A stretch of DNA of 64,000 nt from Caballeronia sp. M1242. Its GTDB lineage: Bacteria; Pseudomonadota; Gammaproteobacteria; Burkholderiales; Burkholderiaceae. Of the stretch, positions 44,252-53,307 are shown piece by piece (position 1 is the stretch's first letter; every line of letters begins with the position of its first letter). The stretch lies in NCBI RefSeq assembly GCF_017220215.1, contig NZ_CP071130.1, forward strand, positions 1,178,001 through 1,242,000, written 5' to 3'. The position numbers were made by a program, and so were the translations under genes. The notes beneath the pieces were generated by a model. The model saw nothing but the letters and a program-made list of their open reading frames with translations. It did no database searches and had not been told where the DNA came from.

Positions 44252-44802
44252 AAGCGCAGATTGTTGAAGAACTGATACCACATCGCGCCGAGCGGGTTGG
44301 CTGCGTTGGGCTCGTCGGCTTTTGGTTTCTCGGGTGTAGGCTCTGCAGACTGCTCTTCTTTCGCTTCGCTCGTCGCGGGTTCTTGACGTGACTCGTGCAA
44401 CGCGACGACGCTTTCCGCAATATGACGCGCAGTGGGTTCATCGCAGTCGTGCCCAAGCAATACGCCGAACACGACATCGCGGTTATGACCCTGCGATGCA
44501 AAGCGCATGGCAAGCGCTACGCGCTTCGCGTAAAGCGCCTCACGCTCCGCTTCCTCTTCGCGCATGCGTGCTTCCCAGCGTTCGATTTCTTCGGCGAAGG
44601 TTCGGTCGTACACCTCGCGTTGCGCGGGGTCGGACAGGATCGCGTACGCTTCCTTCACTTCCTGAAAGCGGGCCCGCGCCTCCTCTTCCTGACCGGCATT
44701 TCGATCCGGGTGGCAGCGCATCGCGGCCTTGCGATAGGCACGCTTGATCTCGTCTTCGGTGGCGTGTTCATCGACGCCTAGCGTTTCGTATAACGTTGCC
44801 AT
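44248..44802 (-). CDS. J-domain protein
   Basis: A 184-residue protein with an N-terminal J domain (about 1-65) carrying HPD at residues 31-33, so it should stimulate an Hsp70. A glutamate/arginine-rich helix (65-105), a small domain, and a Pro/Glu/Ala-rich tail ending MWYQFFNNLRF follow. No glycine-rich or zinc-finger regions, hence a type III J protein. ATG 44802 gives the usual MATLYETLGV start. Confidence 0.85.
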   Translation of the reverse strand: MATLYETLGVDEHATEDEIKRAYRKAAMRCHPDRNAGQEEEARARFQEVKEAYAILSDPAQREVYDRTFAEEIERWEARMREEEAEREALYAKRVALAMRFASQGHNRDVVFGVLLGHDCDEPTARHIAESVVALHESRQEPATSEAKEEQSAEPTPEKPKADEPNAANPLGAMWYQFFNNLRF

Positions 44803-44869
44803 GTGCGGTCGTTGAGAAGGGACGCAAGGCATCGTAACACGCTAAAAACGGGGACTTTCCGTGGCTTGC

Positions 44870-45196
44870 CTATCGGCGCGTGCGGATGATGGAGTCGAGG
44901 CTTGCCGGTCCCAAGGCATCGTAGATGGCGCGCGCCGCGCGCAGATAATGCGCGATATGCAGCCGAATCACGACCACCGCGGCCGCGAACAGCCCGAGCG
45001 TCACGAACAGATACGCGCGCGGCTCAGGCACGAGGCCGAAGCGCGTATGCAGCGCGACGAAGACGATCCATGCAAAGGCTGGCGCATGCAGCGTCCAGTG
45101 ACGCTGCGCGAAGTGCCACGCCAGGCGTCGCACGTCGCTTCGCGCGCGACGGTTGAGACCTGCGAGTTCCGGGCGTCGGTGGAAAAGAAACGGCAT
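44870..45196 (-). CDS. Small membrane protein of unknown function
   Basis: A 108-residue protein with two hydrophobic stretches (AFAWIVFVALHTRFGLV and AYLFVTLGLFAAAVVVIRL) flanked by arginine-rich ends. Start uncertain; the frame is open to 45259 and no good ribosome site is seen. It is divergent from the HD-domain gene. Confidence 0.5.
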   Translation of the reverse strand: MPFLFHRRPELAGLNRRARSDVRRLAWHFAQRHWTLHAPAFAWIVFVALHTRFGLVPEPRAYLFVTLGLFAAAVVVIRLHIAHYLRAARAIYDALGPASLDSIIRTRR

Positions 45197-45288
45197 GACT
45201 GACTCGCTGCGCCATGAGCGCGTCATATTGCGCGTGGATAATGCCGGGCTTTGTTCCATCTAGCATACGCCGAGGCGACTGACTCACG

Positions 45289-45831
45289 ATGGCGCTTTCT
45301 CTCGACGATATCCGGCATCTCTTCGATGCGCACGGTTCGATGGCCTACAGCGGCGAACCTGTCACCCAGTTGCAGCACGCGCTGCAGACGGCCTGGCTCG
45401 CGGAAGAAGCAGGCGCGAGTCGCGAGTTGATCGTCGCAGCGCTACTGCACGACCTCGGGCATTTACTGAACGTGCGAGGCGAGACGCCGACCGAGCGCGG
45501 CATCGACGATCTGCACCAGTACTACGCGCTGCCGTTCTTGCGGCCCGTGTTTGCCGATGCAGTGCTCGAACCGATTCGCCTTCATGTGGATGCGAAACGC
45601 TGCCTGTGCGCGATGGATCCTGCGTATCACGCGCGGCTGTCGGCGGATTCCGTGCGCAGCCTGCAATTGCAAGGCGGCGTGTTCGATGCGGACGAAGCGC
45701 GCGCTTTCCTAGCGAAGCGTTACGCGCAAGACGCGATGACCCTGCGACGCTGGGACGACGCCGCGAAGGACGCAAGCCGCGTCACGCCGCCTCTTTCGCA
45801 CTATTTGGGGATCGCGGCGAGCGTTACGTAG
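45289..45831 (+). CDS. PhnZ-like HD-domain protein
   Basis: A 180-residue HD protein: YSGEPVTQLQHALQTAWLAEEAGA and ALLHDLGHLLNVRGE give the metal-binding His30, His54 and Asp55. Tyr20-x2-Glu23 before the HD core resembles the lid of the mixed-valence di-iron oxygenase PhnZ, which cleaves 2-amino-1-hydroxyethylphosphonate. It could equally be a hydrolase. No other phosphonate genes are adjacent (phnN is 43 kb away). Confidence 0.7.
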   Translation: MALSLDDIRHLFDAHGSMAYSGEPVTQLQHALQTAWLAEEAGASRELIVAALLHDLGHLLNVRGETPTERGIDDLHQYYALPFLRPVFADAVLEPIRLHVDAKRCLCAMDPAYHARLSADSVRSLQLQGGVFDADEARAFLAKRYAQDAMTLRRWDDAAKDASRVTPPLSHYLGIAASVT

Positions 45832-45936
45832 TGGGCAACGGTGCGACGGCCGTTCGAGTAAACTGCGGTGCATGCACGCTGATTACATCACAACTACGCG
45901 GCCGCAACGTCCGGACGTCTTCGCGAGCCGGGCGTC

Positions 45937-47331
45937 ATGAAAGGCGGCAACTTCCGCATCACCGCCGCCGTCGTCGCTAGCGCCCTCTTCATGCAGAACA
46001 TGGACGGCACGATCGTCGCGACCGCCATCCCGACGATGGCCCGCGATCTGCACGTCGATGCCGTCCACCTGAGCAGCGCCATTACCGCGTATCTGGTCGC
46101 GCTGACGGTCTTCATTCCCGCAAGCGGCTGGGTGGCCGACCGTTTCGGCGCGCGACGCGTCTTCATGTGGGCCATCGCCACGTTCACGCTCGCTTCCATC
46201 GCCTGCGCCGCCGCGATGAACCTGCCGCAGCTCCTCGCAGCGCGCGTCGTTCAGGGACTCGGCGGCGCCATGATGGTCCCCGTCGGCCGGCTCATTCTGT
46301 TTCGCGGCGTCAAGCGCGAGGAATTGCTTCAGGCGACGACGTGGCTGACGATGCCCGCGCTCGTCGGTCCGCTTCTCGGTCCGCCGCTCGGCGGCTTTCT
46401 CACCGACGCGCTCTCATGGCGCAGCATCTTCTGGGTCAACGTGCCCGTGGGAGTGGCCGGCCTGCTCCTGACGTGGCAGCTCTTGCCGCCTTCGCCGCCC
46501 GAAGCGCGCACGCCGCCGGACCTGCGCGGCATGGTGCTCTCGGGCGCGTCGCTCAGTCTCTTCATGGTCGGGATCGAAAGCGCGGGCCGCCACGTGTTGC
46601 CGGACGGCGTGCCGTGGGTATGCGTCGTCATCGGCGTGCTGCTTTTCAGGGCCACAGTCGTGCATTGCCGCAAGACGCCGAATCCGGCCATCGACTTCTC
46701 GCTGCTTTCCATTCCGACGTTCCACGCCGCGACCGTCGCGGGCAGTCTCTTTCGCGCGGGTGCCGGCGCGTTGCCGTTTCTCGTGCCGCTGACGTTGCAG
46801 ACAGGCTTCGGCTATAGCGCGTCGGCGAGCGGGCTCGTGACCTTTGCGAGCGCGCTCGGCTCGTTTTGCATGCGGCCGATGACGGCGCTCGCGCTGCGGC
46901 ACTTTTCCGTGCGCACGGTGCTGTGCGCGGGCAGCGTCTCGTTCGCCGCCGTGCTCGCCGTCTGTTCGACGATGTCGCAAGCGTGGCCCGCCAGCGCCAT
47001 CTTCGCGCTGCTGCTCGTCGGCGGCCTCGGCCGTTCGCTCAGTTTCGCGACGATGGGCGCGCTCGCCTTCGCCGACGTTCCGAAGCCGCGCCTATCGGCG
47101 GCGACTTCGTTCCAGGGCACCGCGCAGCAATTGATGAAGGCGCTCGGCGTGACCGTCGCGGCGGGAACCATTCAGGCCACGATGCTCGTCTCCGGCGGCG
47201 CGCAGACCGAACGGTGGCAACTCGCTTGCGGATTCGCAGCAACCGCGTTGCTCGTCCTCGCCTCGTGGCCGATGTTCGCGCGCCTATCCGCCGACGCTGG
47301 CGAGGGCATCTCGGCTTCTTCCGCGAAGTAA
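45937..47331 (+). CDS. MFS transporter of the DHA2 (EmrB/QacA) type
   Basis: A 464-residue polytopic protein with about 12-14 helices. QNMDGTIVATAIPTMARDLHV in the first helix and the loop GWVADRFGARRVFM place it among drug:H+ antiporters; a motif-C-like LVGPLLGPPLGGFL follows. Substrate unknown. It stands alone, upstream of a lytic transglycosylase gene. Confidence 0.85.
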   Translation: MKGGNFRITAAVVASALFMQNMDGTIVATAIPTMARDLHVDAVHLSSAITAYLVALTVFIPASGWVADRFGARRVFMWAIATFTLASIACAAAMNLPQLLAARVVQGLGGAMMVPVGRLILFRGVKREELLQATTWLTMPALVGPLLGPPLGGFLTDALSWRSIFWVNVPVGVAGLLLTWQLLPPSPPEARTPPDLRGMVLSGASLSLFMVGIESAGRHVLPDGVPWVCVVIGVLLFRATVVHCRKTPNPAIDFSLLSIPTFHAATVAGSLFRAGAGALPFLVPLTLQTGFGYSASASGLVTFASALGSFCMRPMTALALRHFSVRTVLCAGSVSFAAVLAVCSTMSQAWPASAIFALLLVGGLGRSLSFATMGALAFADVPKPRLSAATSFQGTAQQLMKALGVTVAAGTIQATMLVSGGAQTERWQLACGFAATALLVLASWPMFARLSADAGEGISASSAK

Positions 47332-47435
47332 ATTCTTCCGGCTATCGAAACGATTCTTCGTATTTAAGACAAGTGACTGATCGAAAAGGAGATTTTTCGA
47401 CGATATAATGCGGCACCGCTTTCCTTGCTAGACCG

Positions 47436-48002
47436 ATGCGCCGCACATTCTTACTCCTCGCCCTTGTTCTGACCTTCGCGAACACCGCCTTCGCCCAGTC
47501 AGACCCGCTCGCCGCCAGCGACACGAACCCGCAAGAGGTCGTGCAGCAGGACTCTCGCCTCGACGCGGCGCGCCACAAAATCTCGGAAGTCATCACGCGA
47601 AAGTTCGGCGTCGCGCGCGAGAAAGCGCAAACGATAGCGAGCGCGGTCATGGCGTCCGCGTCGAAATACTCGCTGCCGCCGGCGCTGCTGCTCGCCATCA
47701 TTTCAATCGAATCGCGTTTCAAGGAAACGGCCGTCGGTGCGAACAACGCAACCGGGCTTATGCAAGTGGTGCCGTCCGCGCACAAGAAGCTCGTGCGCAA
47801 TGTGGACCTGACGGAGCCTGAAACGAATATCGAAATCGGCTCGTCCATCCTGCATGGCTATCTGAAATCCGCGCAAGGAGATGTCGACGCCGCGCTCAAG
47901 AACTACGGCGGTTCGCGTGCTTATGCGGAGAAAGTGAGTCTGAGAGCCAAGACGTTTGAGCCGGTAGCGGCTGTCTATTCAACGTCCGCGCCTGCTCAGT
48001 AA
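47436..48002 (+). CDS. Exported lytic transglycosylase
   Basis: A 188-residue protein: signal peptide to Ala20, then a goose-lysozyme-type SLT domain. AIISIESRFKETAVGANNATGLMQVV carries the catalytic Glu92 and the GLMQ motif; LKNYGGSRAYAEKV completes the fold. It would cleave peptidoglycan in the periplasm. Monocistronic. Confidence 0.85.
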   Translation: MRRTFLLLALVLTFANTAFAQSDPLAASDTNPQEVVQQDSRLDAARHKISEVITRKFGVAREKAQTIASAVMASASKYSLPPALLLAIISIESRFKETAVGANNATGLMQVVPSAHKKLVRNVDLTEPETNIEIGSSILHGYLKSAQGDVDAALKNYGGSRAYAEKVSLRAKTFEPVAAVYSTSAPAQ

Positions 48003-48122
48003 TAGCTTTTAGTTGTTTTTCATGCGCGCCGCCGCGTGGCGGATGCCGCAAACTTCACGGCGATAAAACCCGCTTGCGCGCTGAGATGCGGCTCTAGCCG
48101 CTTCGGTCGTGTTCAACTGCTG

Positions 48123-48527
48123 TTACTGCGAGTTGTTGCCGTGCGCCATGCCGCCAGGGCTTCTGCTGCTCGAGCTACCGGTGCTGCCGGGGCCACTGCG
48201 TTGCATGGTGCCTTGGCCCATGCCGTTGTTCGCTCCGTTGTTGCCCATGCCGCTGTTCACGCCGGTACCGCTCGTGCCGTCGCTCGAACCGCCCATGCCG
48301 GTGCCGCCCATGCCGACGCCGCCACCCTTGCCCGACGCGCTCGAGCCTGCTCCCGCCGAGCCATTGCCGCCCGCGCCCATCCCGCCTGCCGCTCCGGCGC
48401 CACCACCACCGCCTGCGCTACCGCCGCCGCCCGCACCGCCACCGCCGCCGCCTGCCTGCGCATAGACGCCGCCCGACAAGCCCAACACCAGCGCTGAAAC
48501 TACCAGCTTCGTCCTGATCGCTTTCAT
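48123..48527 (-). CDS. Exported glycine-rich protein
   Basis: A 134-residue protein with a signal peptide (residues 1 to about 24) followed by a glycine-dominated, low-complexity chain with Ser, Ala and Asn (GGGGGAGGGGSAGG-like repeats, then MGNNGANNGMGQG). Probably an unstructured envelope protein. GGAG precedes the ATG. The plus-strand proline-rich frames over the same bases are its shadow. Confidence 0.6.
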   Translation of the reverse strand: MKAIRTKLVVSALVLGLSGGVYAQAGGGGGGAGGGGSAGGGGGAGAAGGMGAGGNGSAGAGSSASGKGGGVGMGGTGMGGSSDGTSGTGVNSGMGNNGANNGMGQGTMQRSGPGSTGSSSSRSPGGMAHGNNSQ

Positions 48528-48633
48528 TGCAAGTCTCCAAGAGTTAGCGTGCCGGCCGATGCAGCCAATCCGCCGCACCCGCCGCATCTATTGAGCGCAA
48601 GCAACGTGCCGCATCTGCTTCGCGCGCGGCAGT

Positions 48634-48969
48634 TCAATAGCCATAGCCGGCTGGCGCGCACGGGACATAAGCGCGGCGGTAGCCGTCGTAGCAATAACCA
48701 GCCGGCGGCGCGGGTTGTGCATAAGCAGGCTGCGCATAGGCTGGTTGCGCGTACGCCGGTTGCGCGTAGACCGGCTCCGAATAAGCTGGCTGCGCATTCA
48801 CGACCGACGTGACCAGAGCGCCGAGCACCGCGCCACCGATCAGGGCGCCGACGATCGCGCCGCCATCGCCGCCGCCGCGGCCATGACCGCCGCCGTGCCC
48901 ATGCGCGGACGCCTGACCGGCCATCGACAAACTACCAATCATCAACAAGACAAGGGCTGCGCGTTTCAT
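48634..48969 (-). CDS. Exported glycine-zipper protein with a PAYAQ repeat
   Basis: A 111-residue protein: signal peptide to about residue 21, a His/Gly-rich patch, a glycine-zipper-like helix (GAIVGALIGGAVLGALVTS) and five repeats of PAYAQ/PVYAQ, then a Cys-containing end. The build is that of small outer-membrane-associated surface proteins of Burkholderia. GGAGAAG precedes the ATG. Confidence 0.65.
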   Translation of the reverse strand: MKRAALVLLMIGSLSMAGQASAHGHGGGHGRGGGDGGAIVGALIGGAVLGALVTSVVNAQPAYSEPVYAQPAYAQPAYAQPAYAQPAPPAGYCYDGYRRAYVPCAPAGYGY

Positions 48970-49331
48970 GACTTCTTCTCCGTTCCGGGAATGCCGGGTG
49001 TATGGACGCATCTTAAGCAGACGCTTTGGAAATATCTGCAGCAGTTGGTAACGGCGCATTTCAACGATTACAAATTTCGTTTCGTTCGGATTCCCAATCA
49101 ACCGACGTAACATGCTTGACTGAATTTGCCATGTGGTAACAAAGCTTATATTGACTTCCAACGTTGGCATGCATTGTGATCGAAACCGCTGTTACGCCGT
49201 TGCATTTGCTCGCACCGGTTACGGTTTGTCACGAGATCACGGTCAACGACGCGCGACGGCACAGCGTTTTCATCGTCACATGCCGATCATGGCGTGTCCA
49301 AAGAAACGCAGGATCATAGGAGTCGAACATC
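48970..49331. other. Gene-free region upstream of the Ala/Lys-rich protein
   Basis: 362 bp, noticeably AT-richer than its surroundings, with TTGACT near 49114 as a possible -35 but no well-spaced -10. It probably carries the promoters of both divergent exported proteins. I see no repeats or RNA gene. Confidence 0.4.
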
Positions 49332-49805
49332 ATGAAGAAAATCGTCGCCGCTCTCGCATCCACGCTGCTCGCAAGCACTGTCTTCGCTCAAACGGCCGCA
49401 TCCGATGCCGCCAAGGCGCAAGTCAAAGCCAACCACGAAAAGGCGGAGGCTCAGTCCACTGCCAATCGAAAGAAGACCGATGCTCAACAGGATGCCGCCA
49501 AGGCGCAGGCATCCGCCAACAAGGACAAGGCATCCGCTCAGGACGATGCCAACAAGGAAGCCGCGAAGGTAGCGCAGGCGACCACGCCGGAGCAAGCCTC
49601 CGACGCCCGCGGTGATGCCGCCAAGGCACAGGCGAAAGCCGACAAGAAGAAGCACGCTGCACAGTCCAAGGCCGACAAGAAGAAGCAGGACGCAGCGCAA
49701 GATGCCAAGGTGGCGCAAGCCAAAGCCGACAAAGAAAAAGTCGAGGCACAAAGCGACGCGAACAAGGCGGCTGCCGATGCGAAGGTCGACGCGGCGAAGA
49801 AGTAA
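49332..49805 (+). CDS. Exported Ala/Lys-rich helical protein
   Basis: A 157-residue protein: signal peptide MKKIVAALASTLLASTVFAQ, then a chain made almost only of Ala, Lys, Asp, Gln and Glu with the recurring unit DAAKAQxxAxKxKAxAQ. It should form one long helix or coiled coil in the periplasm, like TolA domain II or histone-H1-like tails. Function unknown. AGGAG precedes the ATG. A rho-independent terminator follows. Confidence 0.7.
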   Translation: MKKIVAALASTLLASTVFAQTAASDAAKAQVKANHEKAEAQSTANRKKTDAQQDAAKAQASANKDKASAQDDANKEAAKVAQATTPEQASDARGDAAKAQAKADKKKHAAQSKADKKKQDAAQDAKVAQAKADKEKVEAQSDANKAAADAKVDAAKK

Positions 49806-50278
49806 GGGAGGCCGGCGTCAATCGCATCGCGCAATGGGGCGCGTCGGCAGAAGCGTCCCATGCGTTGTGACATCTGGCGAGCCTGCGGGCTCGCTTTTTT
49901 ATTGGCGCTTGCGCGAACGCCAACCCATGGCGTCAACGAACACCTTCGATGAACACTCGCGCCGTGTTTCGATGCCTGCGCCGCTCTTGCTGCCTGTCGC
50001 GAACGGGCAAGCACCCGTTCGAGCGCACACCGCCATGCAATCGTCCTGTAGGTACTTAACGCTATAGCAACCACCAGTGTTCAGCCCTGCTTTACGCGTT
50101 AGCCGTTCCCTTGCGTAGTCGCGTCGACGATGGCGCGCTATCGTAGCTGCACTGGCTGGCGAATCGAAACAGACTCCTTCGTGCGCGGTTGCGTGCAGCG
50201 AACGCCATCAACGCTCACTTTGGTTGCGCTGTTTCTATCGGACGTCAATGGTTGCCTTAGCATAGGATCGCGAAGACG
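49806..50278. other. Intergenic region between the Ala/Lys-rich protein and the EAL gene
   Basis: 473 bp. Apart from the terminator at 49877-49900 I see nothing that can be supported. It probably includes the EAL gene promoter. Confidence 0.4.
49877..49900 (+). terminator. Rho-independent terminator
   Basis: GCGAGCC-TGCG-GGCTCGC is a 7-bp perfect stem with a 4-nt loop, followed directly by six T residues. It lies 71 nt after the stop of the Ala/Lys-rich protein gene. Confidence 0.85.
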
Positions 50279-51196
50279 ATGCATCGAACTCTTCCACTGC
50301 GCATAAACGGGCGGGCATCACAGTCGACTTCACTGCGGCCGCGCTCTCCGCGGACATCGAATGCGAGCGGCGGCGCGCAGCCCGCACTGGCGCGCTTAGA
50401 AGCTGATTCACAGCGCCGCCTCCGTATCGAAGCGTTGCTGCCTCACGCGCTGGCCGCTGGCGAATTGACGCTCGCCTATCAACCCGTCATCGACAGCGTC
50501 ACGCGCGAAACCGTAGGCGCCGAGGCCTTGCTGCGCTGGAAGAACAACGAATTGGGCGACGTCGGGCCGGCAGAGTTCATACCGATCGCCGAAAAGACCG
50601 GCTTTCTCAAGAACATTGGCGACTGGGCGTTGCTGCGAGCCTGTGTTCAGGTTGCTCGCTGGCGACGGATCATTGCGCCGCGCCTCGTCGTATCGGTGAA
50701 CGTGTCGGCCGTGCAATTCGACGACAGCCTCTTGCGCCATATCACGACCTGCCTCGAACGCACCGGACTCGAAGCCTCCGCGTTGCAACTGGAAATCACC
50801 GAGAGCATGCCGATGCCCGACACCGCGGCCAGCGTATCGACGGCACAGGCGCTTTCCGACCTTGGAGTGAAGCTCGCCATCGACGACTTCGGGACGGGCT
50901 ATGCGTCGTTGTCGTACTTGAAGCGGTTTCGTCTGCACAACCTGAAGATCGACCGTCTGTTCGTCGCCGATCTTCCGCGCAGTCACGATTCGATTGCAAT
51001 CACTCGCGCGCTCATCGACATGGCGCATGCGCTCGACATGACCGTGACCGCCGAAGGCGTCGAGACCGCGGATCAGGCCACGGCCTTATGGGCGCTCGGC
51101 TGCGACTTGCTGCAAGGCTATCTGTTCGGCCGCGCGACAAGCCCGACAGAATTCACTCACCTATTGGCCCAAAATCGCGCAAGGCCCGCGCATTGA
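50279..51196 (+). CDS. EAL-domain cyclic-di-GMP phosphodiesterase
   Basis: A 305-residue protein with a short disordered N-terminus (1-45) and one EAL domain. Catalytic set present: E82-A-L84, Asn in VNVSAVQF, Glu in LEITES, DDFGTG, the Lys of LKIDR, the Glu of TAEGVE and the Gln of LLQGYLFG, so hydrolysis of c-di-GMP to pGpG is expected. No sensor, GGDEF or membrane segment. The start is uncertain because no good ribosome site precedes the ATG. Confidence 0.88.
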   Translation: MHRTLPLRINGRASQSTSLRPRSPRTSNASGGAQPALARLEADSQRRLRIEALLPHALAAGELTLAYQPVIDSVTRETVGAEALLRWKNNELGDVGPAEFIPIAEKTGFLKNIGDWALLRACVQVARWRRIIAPRLVVSVNVSAVQFDDSLLRHITTCLERTGLEASALQLEITESMPMPDTAASVSTAQALSDLGVKLAIDDFGTGYASLSYLKRFRLHNLKIDRLFVADLPRSHDSIAITRALIDMAHALDMTVTAEGVETADQATALWALGCDLLQGYLFGRATSPTEFTHLLAQNRARPAH

Positions 51197-51306
51197 CGCA
51201 AGTCAGAGAGAAGCAAACGACTCGACCGCGTGTGGCCGTATCCCCGCCAGAACAAGCATGCCATGACAGCGCCAGAGGAGATGGCGCAAAAATACGGGAG
51301 GAAACC

Positions 51307-51579
51307 ATGTTCGATGCAGAATTCGTCGCAATGTTTTTGAATCGTTGTGCTAATCATTCGAGCGATGAAGACGTTGACGCTTACCTCGGGGTGTTGCGTG
51401 AAGGCAATCTACAGTTCACTCATGAACTCGGTTATGTCGGCACCTGCGGCGCTCCCGACACCAACGCCTTTCGTGCGGAGTCGCTGATCTTCGGCGACGG
51501 CTCGCGGGCATTGCGCGTCGCCAAGCCGGACAGCGAAACCGGCTGGTCTCCGTGGACTGCACTGCAACCGCTTCCGTGA
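51307..51579 (+). CDS. Small protein of unknown function after the EAL gene
   Basis: A 90-residue soluble protein with GGGAGGAAA 4-5 nt before its ATG. It starts MFDAEFVAMFLNRC and contains a predicted helix-rich N-terminus and LIFGDGSRALRVAKPDSE. No family recognised. The open frame back to 51088 is not needed. Convergent with the LysR gene. Confidence 0.6.
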   Translation: MFDAEFVAMFLNRCANHSSDEDVDAYLGVLREGNLQFTHELGYVGTCGAPDTNAFRAESLIFGDGSRALRVAKPDSETGWSPWTALQPLP

Positions 51580-51585
51580 GGCAGG

Positions 51586-52536
51586 CTAGATGAGTATGTC
51601 GACCGAGTGCATTGCTCGCTGTATCTCCGGTGTGTTGATCGACGTTGGATCGCGGATGGTGTCGATGAGGCAATCGACGAAGCACTCGACCGCGGCGCTG
51701 CGCGGTTGTCCCGTGCGCGTGATGACCCCGACGATCGAGTCGTCGAGTTGCTCGCGCAGCGGAATGGCGCAGAGCGATTCGCGCGGCGCGCAGCGTTCGA
51801 CGAGCGGCCAGGGAAAGATGCTGACCATATCCGTTCTTTGCAGTAACGAAACGGCAACGGTCAGCGAATGCAGGAAATGGACACTGCGTGGCGCGGGCAA
51901 CCCGTGCTTCGCGAACATCGTGTACGGCGCGAGCCCCTCGGTCTCCGGATCGAGCGCGACGAGCCAGTCGCAATCGAGGAGATCAGCAAGCGAGCGACTC
52001 TCCGCGCGCGGATGACCCTGCCGCGCGACCACCGCCAGCGTCGTCAGAAAAAGCGGCCTGAACGTGAACTCCGACGCGATCTCGCCCGGCGTCTGACGCC
52101 CGATGTAAATGTCGAGACTGCCATCGCGCAGCCGCGGATTCGCGATCGCGAGCAGTCCCTCGAAGAATTCCAACTGCACGTCCGGCATGATCCGCCGAAA
52201 CCGCAGCACGACCTCGGGCAGGAACGTCATCGCGCCCCAGGCCGTCACCGCAATCGAAAGCCGTCCGCGCGCCTCGCCGCGCATGGTGTCCACAGCTTGA
52301 TGCGCGCGAGCGATCTGACCGACGATCAGGCGTGCGTGTTCGAGAAGCGTTCGCCCGTCCGACGTGAGCGTGACTCCAGATGGCGTGCGCGCGACGAGAC
52401 GCAGCCTGAGATCGCCCTCGATCTGCTGAAGGCTCTGCGTGATGGCGGCCGGCGACGCCTGAAGCAGGCGCGCGGCGCCGCGCACGCTGCCCGTATCGGC
52501 GACAGCGACAAGCGCGCGAAGCTGGTGAATCTTCAT
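51586..52536 (-). CDS. LysR-family transcriptional regulator
   Basis: A 316-residue regulator: winged helix-turn-helix at residues 1-60 (HQLRALVAVADTGSVRGAARLLQASPAAITQSLQQIE) and a periplasmic-binding-type effector domain from about 90. It is downstream of, and on the same strand as, an amino-acid-type ABC importer, and may regulate it. Effector unknown. Confidence 0.88.
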   Translation of the reverse strand: MKIHQLRALVAVADTGSVRGAARLLQASPAAITQSLQQIEGDLRLRLVARTPSGVTLTSDGRTLLEHARLIVGQIARAHQAVDTMRGEARGRLSIAVTAWGAMTFLPEVVLRFRRIMPDVQLEFFEGLLAIANPRLRDGSLDIYIGRQTPGEIASEFTFRPLFLTTLAVVARQGHPRAESRSLADLLDCDWLVALDPETEGLAPYTMFAKHGLPAPRSVHFLHSLTVAVSLLQRTDMVSIFPWPLVERCAPRESLCAIPLREQLDDSIVGVITRTGQPRSAAVECFVDCLIDTIRDPTSINTPEIQRAMHSVDILI

Positions 52537-52624
52537 GTCATCTCAAGTCCGGCGTGGCACCGGGGCCGTTTGCTGATGCGTGCGCGGCGAATCGCCCGGC
52601 AGCGTGTTTGAAATCCGCGATCAA

Positions 52625-53302
52625 TCACCGCGCGATCCTTGTCTTCAGCATGCGAGTCATCGCGATCATGGTCGTGCTTACGAGCCAATATGTCGCGCCC
52701 GCGAATAGCAGCATCGGAATGAGCGTGCCGTCACGTTCGCCGATGGCTGTCGTGCGCCGAAAGAAATCGCCGAGCGCGATCACATATACGAGCGACGTGT
52801 CCTGAAAAATCACGATGCATTGCGTAAGCGCGACAGGCACCATCGCGCGAAACGCCTGCGGCAAAATCACATAGCGCATCGATTGCGCGGGCGTCATGCC
52901 GAGCGCCTGCGCCGCGTGCATCTGGCCGCGCGGCAAGCTGGCAATCCCGGCCCGGATGATCTCGCAGAAGAATGCGCCCTCGAGTAGCGAGTAAGCGACC
53001 ATCGCCGAGACGAGCCGCACGTCGACGCTCGATGGAAGATCGAACAGCGCCTTCAGAAACTGAGGCACGATGAGGAAGAACCATAACAGCAGCATCACGA
53101 GCGGTATCGAGCGAAAGAGCGCGACATACGCATGCGCGCCCGTCCTAAGCAGCCTGACCGGCGACAGGCTCAGCACCGCGAGCACGGTGCCCCACGCCAG
53201 GCCGCAGAGGATGGCAACCACGGTGATCTGCAACGTGACGCCCATGCCTTCGAGCAAAACCGGTGTAGCGGCATATAGAGCCTGCCAGTCCATCTCGAAC
53301 AT
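52625..53302 (-). CDS. Amino-acid-type ABC transporter permease (second)
   Basis: A 225-residue inner-membrane protein with about five helices and the HisM/GltK-type EAA loop LLEGAFFCEIIRAGIASLPRGQMHAAQALGMTPAQSMRYVILPQA, here given as the family's loop and helix blocks. With the neighbouring permease and binding protein it forms a polar-amino-acid-type importer. ATG 53302 is 5 nt after the stop of the upstream gene. Confidence 0.87.
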   Translation of the reverse strand: MFEMDWQALYAATPVLLEGMGVTLQITVVAILCGLAWGTVLAVLSLSPVRLLRTGAHAYVALFRSIPLVMLLLWFFLIVPQFLKALFDLPSSVDVRLVSAMVAYSLLEGAFFCEIIRAGIASLPRGQMHAAQALGMTPAQSMRYVILPQAFRAMVPVALTQCIVIFQDTSLVYVIALGDFFRRTTAIGERDGTLIPMLLFAGATYWLVSTTMIAMTRMLKTRIAR

Positions 53303-53307
53303 ATCGG

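Noticed and set aside
48036..48497. Proline/alanine-rich open frames on the plus strand
   Set aside because: They are complements of the glycine-rich protein gene, which has a signal peptide and ribosome site.
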